64,000 nucleotides of DNA from the NCBI GenBank assembly GCA_022497155.1, contig MU385721.1, positions 682,001 to 746,000 on the forward strand. The letters run 5' to 3'. Within the stretch, counting starts at the first letter, position 1. Each line of letters opens with the position of its first letter. This DNA is from Whalleya microplaca. Lineage: Eukaryota > Ascomycota > Sordariomycetes > Xylariales > Xylariaceae. A model generated the notes under the pieces. That model saw only the letters and a list, made by a program, of their open reading frames with translations. It ran no database searches and had not been told where the DNA came from. The position numbers and the translations under genes are program-made. This document shows, piece after piece, positions 21,755 through 34,096 of the stretch.

Positions 21755-24700
21755 GGCGGCCTTTGTGATGTGAATATGTGGATGAAAAAATGACTGAGGA
21801 GTAAACGAGGGTAGAAACTCCTTAGTATCTACAAAACAGTCGAATATATCGGCTTTTTGCTCTGTGGGCGATGTATTAGCGCAGGGAGCGGTGAGTGAAC
21901 AGGACCAGGGGTGGATCGTCGGTGTCGGTGTTGTAAGGATTAAGCGATGGCGTCGATGGGGGTTGTTTTCTTTTCAAACCGAGTCTCTTTTTCTTGAGAA
22001 TATACCCCGGTGTTTGAGACGAAGGTCAAGAATATGTGCATTCAAATGTATGTAGTGTGTTATGTGAGAGACAATGGGGAGGGGAAGTCTCAAAATGGGA
22101 GCGGGATAAGGTGCGATATGTGTAAGTGATAAGAGGTTGGTACGTTAACTCTTGGAGTTGCAACGTCTTCCCTATGTATGTATATGTCTGTGTGTGTGTG
22201 GTGTTGGGGGAAGAGACCTTGGGGGGTGACTTTTGTAATGCGGGAGAGTCGGCAACTTTTAAAAGAGAAGGTGGGAAAACTGGTTCAATCCAATGTTACA
22301 ACTTACATATACTCTTCGGCTGGCTGTGTCTTGAGGTATGGGCAGTGTATCCGTACCTCGTGGCCTGGATCCGTTTTGCTTTAGAACAGAACGAATGTAA
22401 GAACTGAGAAAGCTGGTGGCAATAGATGCGGTGTTGATATCGCGCAATTCCACGATATCAACAATGGTAGAGATATTTCTTAGATTTTCCTTATGGTCGG
22501 GGGCGATATCGACGGGTGGAGGATTGGTCGTGGTACTTAAAGAAGAGATGGCCAAGTCTGGTTCACCACTGATCAGGTCTTGATGACTCCCAGGGATTAA
22601 CTGCGGACTACGGAGACGGGGGGTTACAAAGTAATGTCATGTAGTGGGGAAGAGAAAAGCCCATGAGACTCCCGCTCGACGAACGGCATCTTCTTGTTCA
22701 GTTCGCGGGTGGAATGATGGTGTGGGAGGACGTGGGTATGGTCCCTGTACGGGGGTGTGCTGGGTGTGGCAGCGATATGGATGCTGTTCCGGCTCATTGG
22801 TGACCCTCTGCCAAGACTCGAGCGACACAGGCTTTCTGCCATCTCTCTCCACCGTCTCGGGTTTTACTGGAATACATGACCGTTCTTTACCCTCTGGAGC
22901 AAGGTTAGTCATGTTCATCTTCCCATCTTCCTCCCGAGTGCAGCAGAGCTACTGCGTAGCTACAGAGTAGGTCCAGAGTAGAGCTCACAAGGACCCTACG
23001 GACCCTAAGGACCCTGACTAATCTGGCCTAGCCGATGATTGTAGAATACTAAGGATAGTCCCGCTTCGGCTAAGCATTGGATAGGTAGAGCCAAACCGCT
23101 GTTGCACTGTTTACGGTAGGGCATAGAGTAACTGTAGAACGACGCCTTCGGCATCACACGCCCTTCCCGCGAGAGCATGCTACTGGAGGGATCGGACATA
23201 GAAGGACGAGAATACGTCTATACGAACGGGATGGAGTCCAGGGTGAGCGGCCGATACGCTCTCCAAAACGGTAGTACCTATTGTTGGAAAAAAAGGCCAA
23301 CCGTTACGAGGAAACTCAGCAAGCTATAGGCTGAGAGTGTTAGCCCTGCCGAGGTTGGGCATCGACGGCCTTGGGTGCGATTGCGACCTAAAGTCCTGGG
23401 ACCATGCACTCAGAGCGCCCACGAGCACCATTTCGCATCCACTAACAGCCACTGGAACTCGTCTTAGTGATCCTATTGCTCAGCCAGTGGTGGGGTGAGA
23501 GGTGACCTCTGCTAGGCACTGGCCATAAGCTCTTCGCAATTACGAGTCCACCGGATCGGTCGATACAATATAGACTAGTCCGCTGCCCGTTGAAGGTCAT
23601 TTCCCAAGCTGTAGGGCACATCGTTGGCACTGCTGAAGCCCAAGATATGATTGAACTGATGAGCGACGCCAGATAGTGTGTTGTTTGGCTAGGTACAAGA
23701 TTGTGCTATGCAGAGATGCGAGAAGCTGCCCGGAATATCTTCCGGAAGCCTAATTATGACTTGGGTTCACCATTATTAGTTGGATCTGTGTGTCACATGA
23801 AGATGTTGTTCAGGACGGAGAGACCGCACTACGTTTGAAAATGATAACATGAAAATGATAGCCTGACACTTGTGCTCTTACAGTCATAATACCTACCCTA
23901 CCACTCTTTGCCGCATCTCGTTCTCAAGCAAACAATCTATGGTATCAATGGATACTTGTGACTAAGCATGAGCCGTCCTCTACAATAGAAGTTCGCGGAG
24001 TCGCGAGGCCGGCGTGATAGCCCGTCGATGACGACCTATCCGAAATTCTGCGCTCGCCTTTTACAGTAGCATCGTCAGATCTCGGGACGGGTAGACGGGA
24101 CTATCAAGTTTTTGATTAAAGCGAGACCGGGAGCCCGGGGCCGATCTCTCTCCATCCATGCCTGCCTGCTGCAACCCTTCGACAATCTTGTTATTAGTTA
24201 CGTGGATACAGATTTCAGATTGAGACCCTTTTTTCGGCGATGTTCAGTTTGAGTTCCTCGGTCATTATACATCTCCTGTGACTCAGTTTGAGAACTTTCC
24301 TGGTTGCCTTGGCGAGATCCTCTCCGATTCTTGCGGTGAAGGCTATCTCTGTCTAATAAAAGTGTCATGAGAGGGCTGATATGGAAGCTTGAGCACGGAC
24401 GATGGAGCCAAGTACCAGGATGATCGATGGCTCGCAAAGCGGATTTGACAGAATGGGGTCCTTTTCCTTGTTGACGGGCGGGTCTGGCTGGGCCCGGGGT
24501 CCGACTTGCTTGAAATCTTTAATGGGAGAAAACGCGCTTTGGAAGAATTTCCTATGGACATTCGGACATATGCTGACATCAGGACGGTATCAACCGCTGT
24601 GGTTCTGGCAAGCGGCGCGAATGCATCAGCAGCAATAAAAGGCAAGCTCAGCCATCGCATGACGACGAGGTAAACCGGCAATCATAAACATTTCGCGTCG

Positions 24701-26973
24701 AGAATGGAGCCTGGGCGCAGATCCCGAGGTGCTTGAACCACGAATACCGCTCGCAGAGCTCGTGAAGGATTCATCTGAGTTTCTCTACATCCATACCAGG
24801 ATAAGTGTTACGGGAACAGCTAGTCGAAATAGAGCTAAGGGCCGCGAAGAGCTGCTGGAAGTTCTTGGGTTAAAAAAGTGCCAAACATGACCAGTTTTCA
24901 GACCGCATCTTGTCAACATTGAAAGGGGTTCCGTTTTGTGCGGGCCACTTTAATCTGAGGCTGGTAGTCGTCTCCGGACGATGGGGCCGGTTCAACCAAC
25001 CGGCGATTTCTTTTGTAGTGAGCAGCCACGACATTGTGCTTGAAGACAGTATGGAATTTTGCTTGACGCCTTAGCAGCGCGAATGGGAGTTTTTAGATCA
25101 GCTATCATAGGTTCAGCCCGAGGAGTAGACAGCCGCGAGAGTTGAGGCGCACGTGTTAATAGACTGTTTTGTAGCCGATACAGCTCGCCTCGTCTAAGTG
25201 ATTGGCTATGAATCACGCAACTTCGGGCGGGTCGATTGAGAGCGAGACCAAGATTGACGCGGCGCGTTTCTGCCTTCTACCGCGAAACGCCATACCTGAT
25301 TGAACCTGGCTTGAATTCTCGACCAAAACAAGCATCGCGAGTAGAGTAGTGAAGGGCCATTACCTTCACCACCACCACCACTAAGTTCAACGCGGTATGC
25401 AACAAGTTGGAACAGACATGACAACATGGCATCGCGCCGCCTTCACCAACTGTGGTTATTGTTCCGAAGTACCGAGACAACGCTGAACCTGAAGACAGCC
25501 TGGAGCTTGAGCACTTGCCCAGATCGGAACAAGCTTACCGTTAGGCACGAATTGTACTGTGATATCTACACTAGCGGGCCGGCTTTTATGCGGCCACCTG
25601 AACAACAAATTGAATCACATCCCATTCTAGTACGATCTGAAGTCGATGAAACAGACATTTTCGGATTGAGAGAGCCTTAGGCAATTTACTCGTGTGGCCG
25701 ACGGAAAAAAGCCATGTGTGCCTGTTCGAAATCTTCAAGGCCGAAAAGGGATAGGTCAAACCAGCGGTGAGGAGCACCTTCTTCACCAATCGCTCGATCC
25801 TCCAGTCCGCGACATTTACCCCAGTCCAACGATGACGGTCGATACGAAACTACCGTTCCTGCCCAAAGACTAAAATACCAGGGCAAAACTGTAAGCTTCC
25901 CTCCCATTGCATCGTCTATAGTTGGGATTGTTTTTACACGTGCGCATGTACGTATGCAATCCATGGAGTTGTTCAAACCACCTAAGGCGATTGAACTTGT
26001 TGATGCGACCATCTCCTGACCATCAGTTCTGTACAGTTGTGGATTTCTTGCGCCATTCCCAAGATCTGACCTCCCAACGGACAGCTGCAGCCTCATCGCA
26101 TGTGCAAGGTACCGTTCCAACCCCATTGGCCACATGTGACATCACGTCCAACCACCACACGACAGACACTATCTTGTATTGTACCCTATATGAAGGCACC
26201 CTAACTTGATGTTCGTATCCGTTCCCCATCCTAGAGAATAAACGATGGAAATCGCGATGTCGTAAAATTTCCCTATCAGGCCAAATCCGAAATCAGTGTT
26301 TGCTGATGTTGCGTCAAGACCAAGCCTCGTCCAACGTGGCGGTGTAGCACAGATAGTCTGGAAAACCTGGAAGAATATTGTGGGTTCTTCTCTGTTCCAA
26401 GTAGCGTCTATGATATACATGTCGACCGCGTTAGAATCCTTCCTAAGAATTCTAGCCACTCATTTCATGGTACCTAGAGCATTCTGAAACAGTTTTCCTG
26501 CTTAACATGAGTATGTACTAGGAAGAGCACTTCCCCACCTCGCGTTACGTAGGGCAAAGTGGAGGTAGCAGGTTGCTATTCGAAGTAAAATTCCAGAATG
26601 GATAGATGCGCAGCAGATTGTCATCTTGCACCTTGCGTCGGCTTACACAACTAACAGGAATGCTGTGGCACGGAACCACTGGAAACCGTGGAGAAATAGA
26701 TGCCTGGGACGATTGTCCCGAAACTGAACTGAAAATAGCATCCACGGCGATTTCAAAGCAACTAGCCAGGGCTGTGGCGGATTCGTAATTCATGGGCTCA
26801 TCTTTCGGCAACAACCTAGGCTAAGTGGCCTATAGGAGGATGCGGTGTAGCATATCGTCTCGACAATATAGGTATCTCTATGACTAGTCGCTCTGACCGC
26901 TGCAAAGTTTTCGTACGGCTGACATTGGCGGACATTGGGTTTCCGAGTGTCGGAAGGGGCTGGGAAGTGTGGC
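21755..26973. other. 5.2-kb region upstream of the bZIP gene
   Basis: This is the bZIP promoter side and the 3' side of NOC4. It contains small open frames with no protein-like pattern, apart from a possible relic listed separately at 25686-26814. A long upstream region is common for regulatory genes, and it may include a 5' leader and uORFs, but none can be established. Confidence 0.4.
25686..26814 (-). pseudogene. possible degraded gene, unrecognised
   Basis: Three minus-strand frames (26814-26545, 26459-26169 and the C-terminal part of 26135-25686) have more protein-like composition than their surroundings, for example PRWTRLGLDATSANTDFGFG and VLPWYFSLWAGTVVSYRPSS. I could not join them with splice sites in a consistent phase. 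A TGA directly upstream of the middle segment (after NALGTMK) may be a mutated Trp codon. No family is recognised. It may be a decayed gene or chance. Confidence 0.22.
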
Positions 26974-28723
26974 TCACTGAAAATCCCAGAGCTTGGTTAG
27001 AAGACTATCCTCAGCCCCGGAGGTTGGATCCTGAGGCAGGAACACTCTCTTGGGTATCATGAACTCCACAACAGGTGCTTTCTTGACCTGCTTTGACAGT
27101 TCCGCATCGAGTAGCTAGAAACCCATTAGTCACACAAGATCTAGTAAGTAGAATATCGGCACATAGGACCTACGCTGCTGTATGAATGGTCTAAGAAATC
27201 TTCGAGATTGTATGCCTGTTTCGTAAATTGCTCCGATATTATTTTCGCAATGGTCGCGACGTTCGGGTGGTAGTGCGACTGCAACTGAACCACTTCCCAC
27301 AGGCAACTATCGATCGCTCGTGTCTCCATAGGGTCTTCTTCGTCAGCAATGAAGGGGTCTGCCATCCCTTCATTTTCCAGATTCTCTTTCTCTTCCGATG
27401 TCCTCACCACCCGATGCATCATGAATGTACACAGCGGATGCTTTTGAAATAAATTATAGATCCAGGGTATTACTGCAACGATGGCGGCAGGAGGCGCATT
27501 GAGGCATAGTCTTGTTAGTCGTTTGATGAAACTAGCGACCAAGGCCGCGGGAAGATGCGTTGACGCGAGAAAGGTGTCCAGTAACCGAAGAAATCTAGAT
27601 CGATGCTTTGAATGCAGGATATCTGCATCGAGTAATGAATATAGTTTTAGGTAAAACGACGGATAGTCCAGATTCCGCTCCTGTATGAGATAGAAGACCC
27701 CTGACAATGCTAACAATGAAGTTGCGCCTCCAGAGTTGTACGAGTCCGTCAGAAAGTCCATCAGGAGCTCTGGCTTAGAGAACCAAGGGGTTATAGACCT
27801 AGTCATGATCTGGAGCACTTTCTTCCTTTGATCGCGGTTCGGGCCGAGATTCAATAATGCCAACCACGCTTCCTGGGCTTGCTTTTTCTGCTGGTTAATT
27901 GATGTCACAGGATGGGACTTTTTCTTTGGAGGGTCGACATAGAACTCGCCCCTGTCTTCTGTAGAGTCCGGAACTTCATCGAAGAACGATAACATGTCAA
28001 ATACATTGTCAAACAGCTCATCATCTGTTAAGTCACGAGAATCTGCAGAAAGAATATCCCTACATTCTGGTCAGTGTCGTCCACTCGTACCAGCAGGGAA
28101 TCAGCCACTTACTTTAATGCCTTGAAAGTGTAGAACCGAACATCAGCATACTCGCCCAGAAACTTCTCACAGAATTCCTGTCGAACATCCTCAGATCCAC
28201 TTTGAACGAGGACTTCCACGATTTCTCTCAGAAAAGCCTTGGGGAAGTTGTACTCGGTCTTGTCGTTAAGGTGCTGGCTTTCGGCCTTCAAGATGCGCAT
28301 GGCCAAAGTCAATGCGGCCGAGGCAGAGGCATCTTCAGCTAAGGCACCAATGAGAAGCTTCTTGTAATCGCCGAGTCTGTCCTTCAGCCAGTGCACGACC
28401 ACAATCTCCTTTTCCGACTGCCCACTCCTCCTAGTCAAACTCCCAGACGCAAGCAAGCGTAGAAAGACCCTCCCCAGCGAGACGGTGGCAAACAAGGCGG
28501 AGTCCACGTCATCATCATCATCATCGTTCTGCGCAAGTTGTAGGAGGGTCGTGATATTGTTGTAGCTCTTCTTAGACTCGAGGATCTCACTTTCGAGAAG
28601 CAAGATATCGGCATGCGGATTGTCGTCTTCGTCGCCGCTTTCCACCTTCGTGCGCTTATTCGCCTTTGCAGAGGTTTTCGATCGTTTCCTCTTTAGGGGT
28701 TCTTCACCTGTAGGGCCCGGCAT
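26974..28723 (-). CDS. NOC4: nucleolar complex protein 4 (Noc4), ribosome biogenesis
   Basis: Exons on the minus strand are 28723-28113, 28059-27174 and 27114-26974, giving 545 residues, about the usual Noc4 length. The start at 28723 gives MPGPTGEEPLKRKRSK, a basic nucleolar-type N-terminus. The CBF/Mak21 domain is clear: SLLALSGVFYLIQERNLDYP, FYLKLYSLLDADILHSKHRS, RFLRLLDTFLASTHLP, then PWIYNLFQKHPLCTFMMHR. The last intron (27173-27115) is needed to reach the conserved end (KKAPVVEFMIPKRVF to LTKLWDFQ); reading through it gives a false stop at 27141. Noc4 works with Nop14 in assembly and export of the small ribosomal subunit. It is divergent from ATP4. Confidence 0.94.
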
Positions 28724-29124
28724 TGTCAAGGTACACTGTACTCGACAGCTAGGAAGATCTACGGTGATCGTAGACAATTGGCCGGTGGTTCTGGTAGAGA
28801 ATTGAGGGGCGGAGGGTTAAATTAAGGAAGGAACAGGAAAGGCAAAAAAGAAAAAAGTCAAAGTGTAGCCTCGGGAAGCTGCAATGCAAGGCTGACTGCC
28901 AAAATTAATTAAGTTACGGATACAGAGCTCGGGCCAAGTTTGAAAGGCGGAGGGGTACCCACTAAATCACGTGCATTACAAGACTATAGACTAATCATAC
29001 AGGCGCGATGAACTAAGCCGAGAGCTGATTAAAACCTCATCTTCAATTCCGAAGCTCCAGTCTGCCGGCAACACATTAATTCATTTCTCAACCCAATCCC
29101 TCAGTCTCCTCTCATTATCTCGCA
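28724..29124. promoter_or_regulatory. divergent promoter, NOC4 / ATP4
   Basis: A 401-bp spacer separates the two start codons. It is compact, and both genes are growth-linked, so shared regulation is plausible. No defined motif is claimed. Confidence 0.55.
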
Positions 29125-30049
29125 ATGGCCTCCCGCTTGGCTACGCGTGCCTTCGGTAAGTCGAATGCTCCATAAACTATCAATTGGCTCAATTGGAACT
29201 GGTACTTATGCGTATGTGCTGTAGGGGCCGCCCGACTGCGACCGTCATTCTCTCCGCGAACGCTGCCCGCCCTCACTTCTTTAACTACAACCCGACCGGC
29301 ATCCGGCGCTCCCCAAGAATCCGGCGTTACCCAAGAGCCCAAGGCCAAGGCGCAGTCTATCATTGATGCTCTCCCCGGCAACTCGCTCATCTCCAAGACC
29401 GCCATCCTGTCCTCCGCTGCCGGTCTGTCCGTCTACGCCATCAGCAGCGAGTACTACGTCGTGAACGAGGAGTCGGTCGTTGCGTTCTGTCTGCTCAGCA
29501 CCTGGGCTGCTCTGATCAAGTTCGGTGGTCCTCTGTACACGGAGTGGGCCACGAAGCAGAACAACAAGATCAGGGACATCTTGAACGCCGCGCGCGCCGA
29601 CCACACCCAGGCCGTCAAGAACCGGATCGAGAACGTCCAACAGATGAGCGGTGTTATCGACATTACCAAGGGTCTCTTCGAGGTCTCCAAGGTGAGTCTG
29701 CGCTGCGCTGTGGGAATTTTACCGTGGTGATGGAGGTTAACTCGCAATGCAGGAAACCGCCCAGCTTGAGGCTAAGGCGTACGAACTTGAGCAGACCACT
29801 GCTCTGGCAGCGGAGGCGAAGGCCGTTCTGGATTCGTGGGTGCGGTACGAGAGCACAGTCAAGCAGCGCCAGCAGAGAGAACTGTCTGAGTCCATCATTG
29901 CCAAGGTAAAGAAGGAGCTCGAGAATCCCAAGGCCCTTCAGCAGATCCTTCAACAGAGTGTCGCAGATGTGGAGCGTAAGTTACCCTTTATACTCTGGGC
30001 TATGCAAAACTAACTGTTTGCAGGGATTGTCTCGTCCAAGGCCCAATAG
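29125..30049 (+). CDS. ATP4: mitochondrial ATP synthase subunit 4 (b subunit)
   Basis: Exons are 29125-29155, 29225-29691, 29753-29975 and 30024-30049, giving 248 residues, close to the usual size. Residues 1-45 are rich in Arg, Ser, Thr and Ala with few acids, a mitochondrial targeting sequence (MASRLATRAF, then RLRPSFSPRTLP). Two hydrophobic stretches follow (TAILSSAAGLSVYAISSEYYVV and SVVAFCLLSTWAALIKFGG), which form the Fo membrane part. A long charged helix continues to the C-terminus (NNKIRDILNAARADHTQAVK to LENPKALQQILQQSVADVE) and makes the peripheral stalk of complex V. The last exon adds only eight residues. Confidence 0.95.
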
Positions 30050-30645
30050 ACCGTTTATATACTCCCCAGACGCAGATAAAGATTTCCATTTGTCTACCCC
30101 AACTGTGTTTTAGAAACACCCTGTGCATTAGTCAAGCGAAGCTTTTAACCTAAGGTTCTATCTGGATTACTAGTCTACCGTGAATAAAATCTAGGTTAAG
30201 AAATTGCGGTGTCGGGTTGTGTGAGGGAGTGGGTGTACGTCTTCGTAAGCTCGGTGTGGGTGGATGGTTGGCTGGACGGGAGCAGCATAGAAGAATATAA
30301 CATCTTACACGAGTCGAACACCTCCTTGAGCTACTTCCATATTGTTTTAACGACTAAGCTATAAGCACATGATAATCGTAGCAATGTAATCGGGAATGCA
30401 AACCTCCCTCGCTGCAGGATAAGTCTCCGCGTACTGAATTGGTCATCAAGCCAATCCCGACGAAGTATATTTTACCTGCAGCCGGCTTCTTGATAGGCTG
30501 TACATAACCGATTATAATTCGTCGTTGAATTTGAAACGTGTCCGAGAATCTAGTGTCTTAACCATCTCCAGTCATATCCGTTTCCGAACCACTGCGTGAG
30601 AGATCCCGTCGTCAGGCCATCCCCTTCATGCGTGACCAATACCCT
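30050..30645. other. convergent intergenic region
   Basis: This contains the 3' regions of ATP4 and of the UBE3D-like gene. I see no gene or clear element. Confidence 0.45.
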
Positions 30646-32342
30646 TCATCCACCACCATCGTCCCATTTTTCTAGCAGCCCAACCGTCCATTCTCTGAAC
30701 TTACGATCATGTTGTGGTACGAAGCCATTACTGCGGCTCAGAATACCGAGGACTATCTCGATTGCATCGGCTGGCAACGTGATATCTTGCATATCGGATG
30801 TCATGGACTCCAACATCTTGTCCGCCTCGTCCGGACTGACCATGCGATAGAGGACTTTTATAGCCGGTATCGGTGACCTGCGTTCTCCTGTCGACGAGAA
30901 TACGATATTGGCGTTGAAAACCCAGATATTTAATAGAGATTGACTCGTTCCATTGTGAGTTGGACTTGACCCGTTCTGGGCTGGCTCGATCTGTGACTTC
31001 ATCGGCATGACAATCGACTTTGAACACCCTGAACGGGCCATAGTCGCGAGAAGCATGGCGCTGACGTAGTGACAAAGATTCGGAGGAGTGGATGGACCCC
31101 GTTGAATAGTCTCGTTGACACTGACCTGCCATTTGAATAGCGAGATAGAAGAGGTCTGGGAATTGAGGACTCCTAAGTGGCTTTTACAGGAACCGCAGAA
31201 TGCAACTAGACTGTCCGCTTCTGGACTTGAAGTATTGTCTTTATTATACTTCTCATGAGGAGCTGCTACTCCATTGCTTAATGTGGACGGTGATGGAGAA
31301 TTGGTAATCTAAAGTCACCAATATCAGCAAAACATCTAGGGAATGTTGATGATGCTCTAGGTTGGTGGTGGATAATTTTTGTATTATGAGACGATTTAAT
31401 TACATAGAATGAATAAGGGATGTATGTATCTCTGTATAATCCTAAAATTTCCACATCCAAGGAAACTCTTAGTGAAAGTCAGAGACATCTTCCGGTAAGC
31501 AGATACCGATCCCATAGCCTGAAGCTAGGGTTCAATGACTGCCCACCCAAATAGAAGAGTTCGTCAGTCTAGGGTATGAGTATCGGTGACCATGCCACTG
31601 AACAAGCGAGAACGCAGGTTTGGCCACCTTCTATATACCCATCTATATACTAAATATGAGAAGCACTTACGGCAGCATTGGAGACATCTGTCTCCGATAA
31701 GAGAAATGAAGTAAGGTCAACAAACCCTACGCCAGGCTGTGCTAATATCCTAGCATTAGCACCGTATCCCCTGGAGGCGAGGCCTTCATCATCTCCATGT
31801 TTATGATCGTGAGGCTTATGACAATGCCAGAATTCCATCATCTCAGCCCAGTTTTCGCTTGGCAGGTCTTTCCACACCTTGACGCAACCAGCGTTGACGA
31901 TGACGTTCTGGCATTTTCTACACCTTATGGCTGATTCCGGCTGAAGACTACTAGCGGACCACGGGACGGTCTGCGCATCTGACACGGTTAGAGCCAGTGG
32001 TCTTGAGGACGCAGCTAGAGATAATCGCCAGGAAAGACTTTTCGTGGCTTTACTCTGGATTGGAAGCTGCTGAGGCGATGCGACTTGTCCGGGTAGTCGT
32101 ACCGAGCTCTCTACGCCATCATGACTGATTGTAAGCTCCAAGCCGTCAGATGAGATGCCGGCCTTGGTGCTAGATGAACTTGGCGTATGTAATGAGCATC
32201 CAACAGAGACCTGTCGTATGTTCGATAGGAGTTCAGCGTAGATCAGGATCTGATGCGGTACAGGCATGTTGCATTCCGAAGAGTTGTCAGACTGGACTCG
32301 CGTTGTGGCACGAGAACCTAATGTAGAAATGCACAGACCCAT
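30646..32342 (-). CDS. UBE3D-like E3 ubiquitin ligase (E2C-binding, HECT-like)
   Basis: Two exons are inferred, 32342-31671 and 31308-30646, giving 444 residues. The first part contains the Cys motif (IRCRKCQNVIV) and the family signature WKDLPSENWAEMMEFWHCHK followed by His-rich HDHKH, then YGANARILAQPGVGFVDLTS. The second exon carries a second Cys pair (AFCGSCKSHLGVL, then SLFKWQVSV) and the conserved C-terminal region. Family members bind ubiquitin-charged E2 enzymes of the UBE2C type and act as ligases. The 362-bp intron is long for this genome and may hide another exon. The start could instead be the ATG at 32267 (MPVPHQILIYAEL), which has better context. Confidence 0.85.
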
Positions 32343-32758
32343 ATCAGTAATCGTCGAAGTTAAGCTTTACTGCATCTTAAATTGCATATACGAGTTAAGG
32401 ACTTAAGGACAATACAACATTCCTTGTAACTTAACACGGCACCTCCAAAAGGACCAGTTATCACAGCTATTATTATGCTTAGTGATTATGTGTAGGACAT
32501 CTGTAAAAGTCGGAGAACTAGTGCTAACGTGCCGGCACCAATGGCTCTGCAGCTGTGATACAACAAACCACGAAACAGCGGGATATTCTTGTATTCAATG
32601 ATCTGCATAAATGCATAAATGCATAAATGCATAAATACCAAATACTTATTGTGCTTCATACATGAATGTTGAACGATCTTCGACTTTACGTCACTTCTAT
32701 CTGCTATACATAGTATCAAGACACCGAGTACTATAATGTCATAATACAAAACGGCAAG
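32343..32758. promoter_or_regulatory. divergent promoter region, UBE3D-like / questin oxidase-like
   Basis: A 416-bp AT-rich spacer separates divergent starts. It includes the short tandem repeat at 32604-32635. Confidence 0.45.
32604..32635. repeat. 8-bp tandem repeat, four copies
   Basis: Four perfect copies of TGCATAAA lie between two divergent genes. Each unit contains the palindromic core TGCA. Confidence 0.9.
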
Positions 32759-34096
32759 ATGGCATCAATACTGTCGTATGTCCCAATTGTGAACCGTCTT
32801 GTCACCACCGACTCGACTCCGTCAATCGACATCCCACCGGTTGAGGTTCATAATGTGGAGACAGCACCAGAAAAACGACCTCGAACGCTCAAGCATCTGC
32901 TGAGGGCAAATCATGCTAACCACTCTATCATCTATCATGACTTGCGATTTGACAATCATCTGCCGCATATTCTTTGCTCGGCTTACCTACTTGGAGCAAG
33001 CGACCAGCAGCTGCATAGGATATATGATAGGGAAGCGCAGGAGCTTGAACCATGGAAAGAGTCGCCAGCGGAGGTGACCGAAGGCGACTGGAGAGACTTC
33101 CTCGGAGATAAGAGGTATCAGCGTGCTTACGTCGATTTCTTCGAAGATGCCCTCGTCATGAAACACAACTACCGCTGGAAGGGAGTGGTGGATGAGTACA
33201 TGTATGGTGGGGAAGAACCGTTGGTAAACGGCCTCATTGGGGGGCGTACGTCTCCCACTCTGTTGCATCCGGGTATCTATTTTCACTGACGCTTGTAGTT
33301 GGTCATCCTCTCATCCACCTCGGATACGCCTATGAGGTGGACAATAAGGAAGTTGCCATGGAGGCTCTCGGATTGGCCGCCACGCAATATAATTTCTTTC
33401 ACAAATATATCGACGATCCTTCGTATTCGAAGCCATCTACGATCAGGTCAACTTCGCCACTGGAGCTGCTCGGAAAACTAGCTAGTGACAAGCGACTAGA
33501 CGGGTTATTCAAGGAGCACGGAATCGACAACCTCGAACCGCTATTCGAGAAGCACGAGGATGTCGTCATGGAGTACTGGAATGCATGGACGCTTGACGAC
33601 CCAGCGAAACAATTCGAGGCATCACAAGAAGCTGCAGTCGCTCTCCTGGTGGCCACGGTGCCGCCTGGTACTCATTCCTACAACTTCTTCACTTGCCATT
33701 TGCTCACGACAAGTCATGCTGTCAGAACACTGATTCCATTTATACCATCCAAATTCCGTATCAACTTAGTACGGCAATGGTGGTTGTTGACAATTGCTGT
33801 CTACATCGCCATGCTCCGGCCTAAGATTGACCCCGATTACATCAGGCCTGGAGATGTTGCTAACAAGCAGTGGAACCACGTGGAGGACATTGTGCTCAAC
33901 GGGCCTTATGCCACCGACTCTCACTTTGTAAAAGGTACCAGAACCTCGGATTTCTAATAACACTCCGTCGGCTTGCTAATTGTCTACAGCGGTACGTACA
34001 ATGAAGGTGGCAGCTCGGACATGGGGAGATGTACATGAGCGTTATCTAGCTGCTGCTGTACGCTTCGTGGACGACTTTGAGGGCTGGACATTCTAG
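32759..34096 (+). CDS. questin oxidase-like protein (AflY/HypA family)
   Basis: Exons are 32759-33245, 33299-33934 and 33990-34096, giving 409 residues. The signature of this fungal family is the segment GHPLIHLGYAYE, rebuilt over the first junction, together with the His-rich start (NHSIIYHDLRFDNHLPHILC) and DFFEDALVMKHNYRWKG. Related proteins in polyketide clusters perform Baeyer-Villiger-type ring cleavage of anthraquinones such as questin, or similar steps in the aflatoxin route. No polyketide synthase or other cluster gene lies within this window, so this is an isolated copy whose substrate is unknown. A second hydrophobic stretch (FRINLVRQWWLLTIAVYIAML) may be a buried helix rather than a membrane anchor. 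Confidence 0.87.

Noticed and set aside
27141..27173. Stop codon of NOC4 at 27141
   Set aside because: It lies in an intron. Splicing 27174 to 27114 gives the conserved Noc4 C-terminus ending at 26974.
28724..28777. N-terminal extension of NOC4
   Set aside because: It begins with TTG. The ATG at 28723 gives a normal start.
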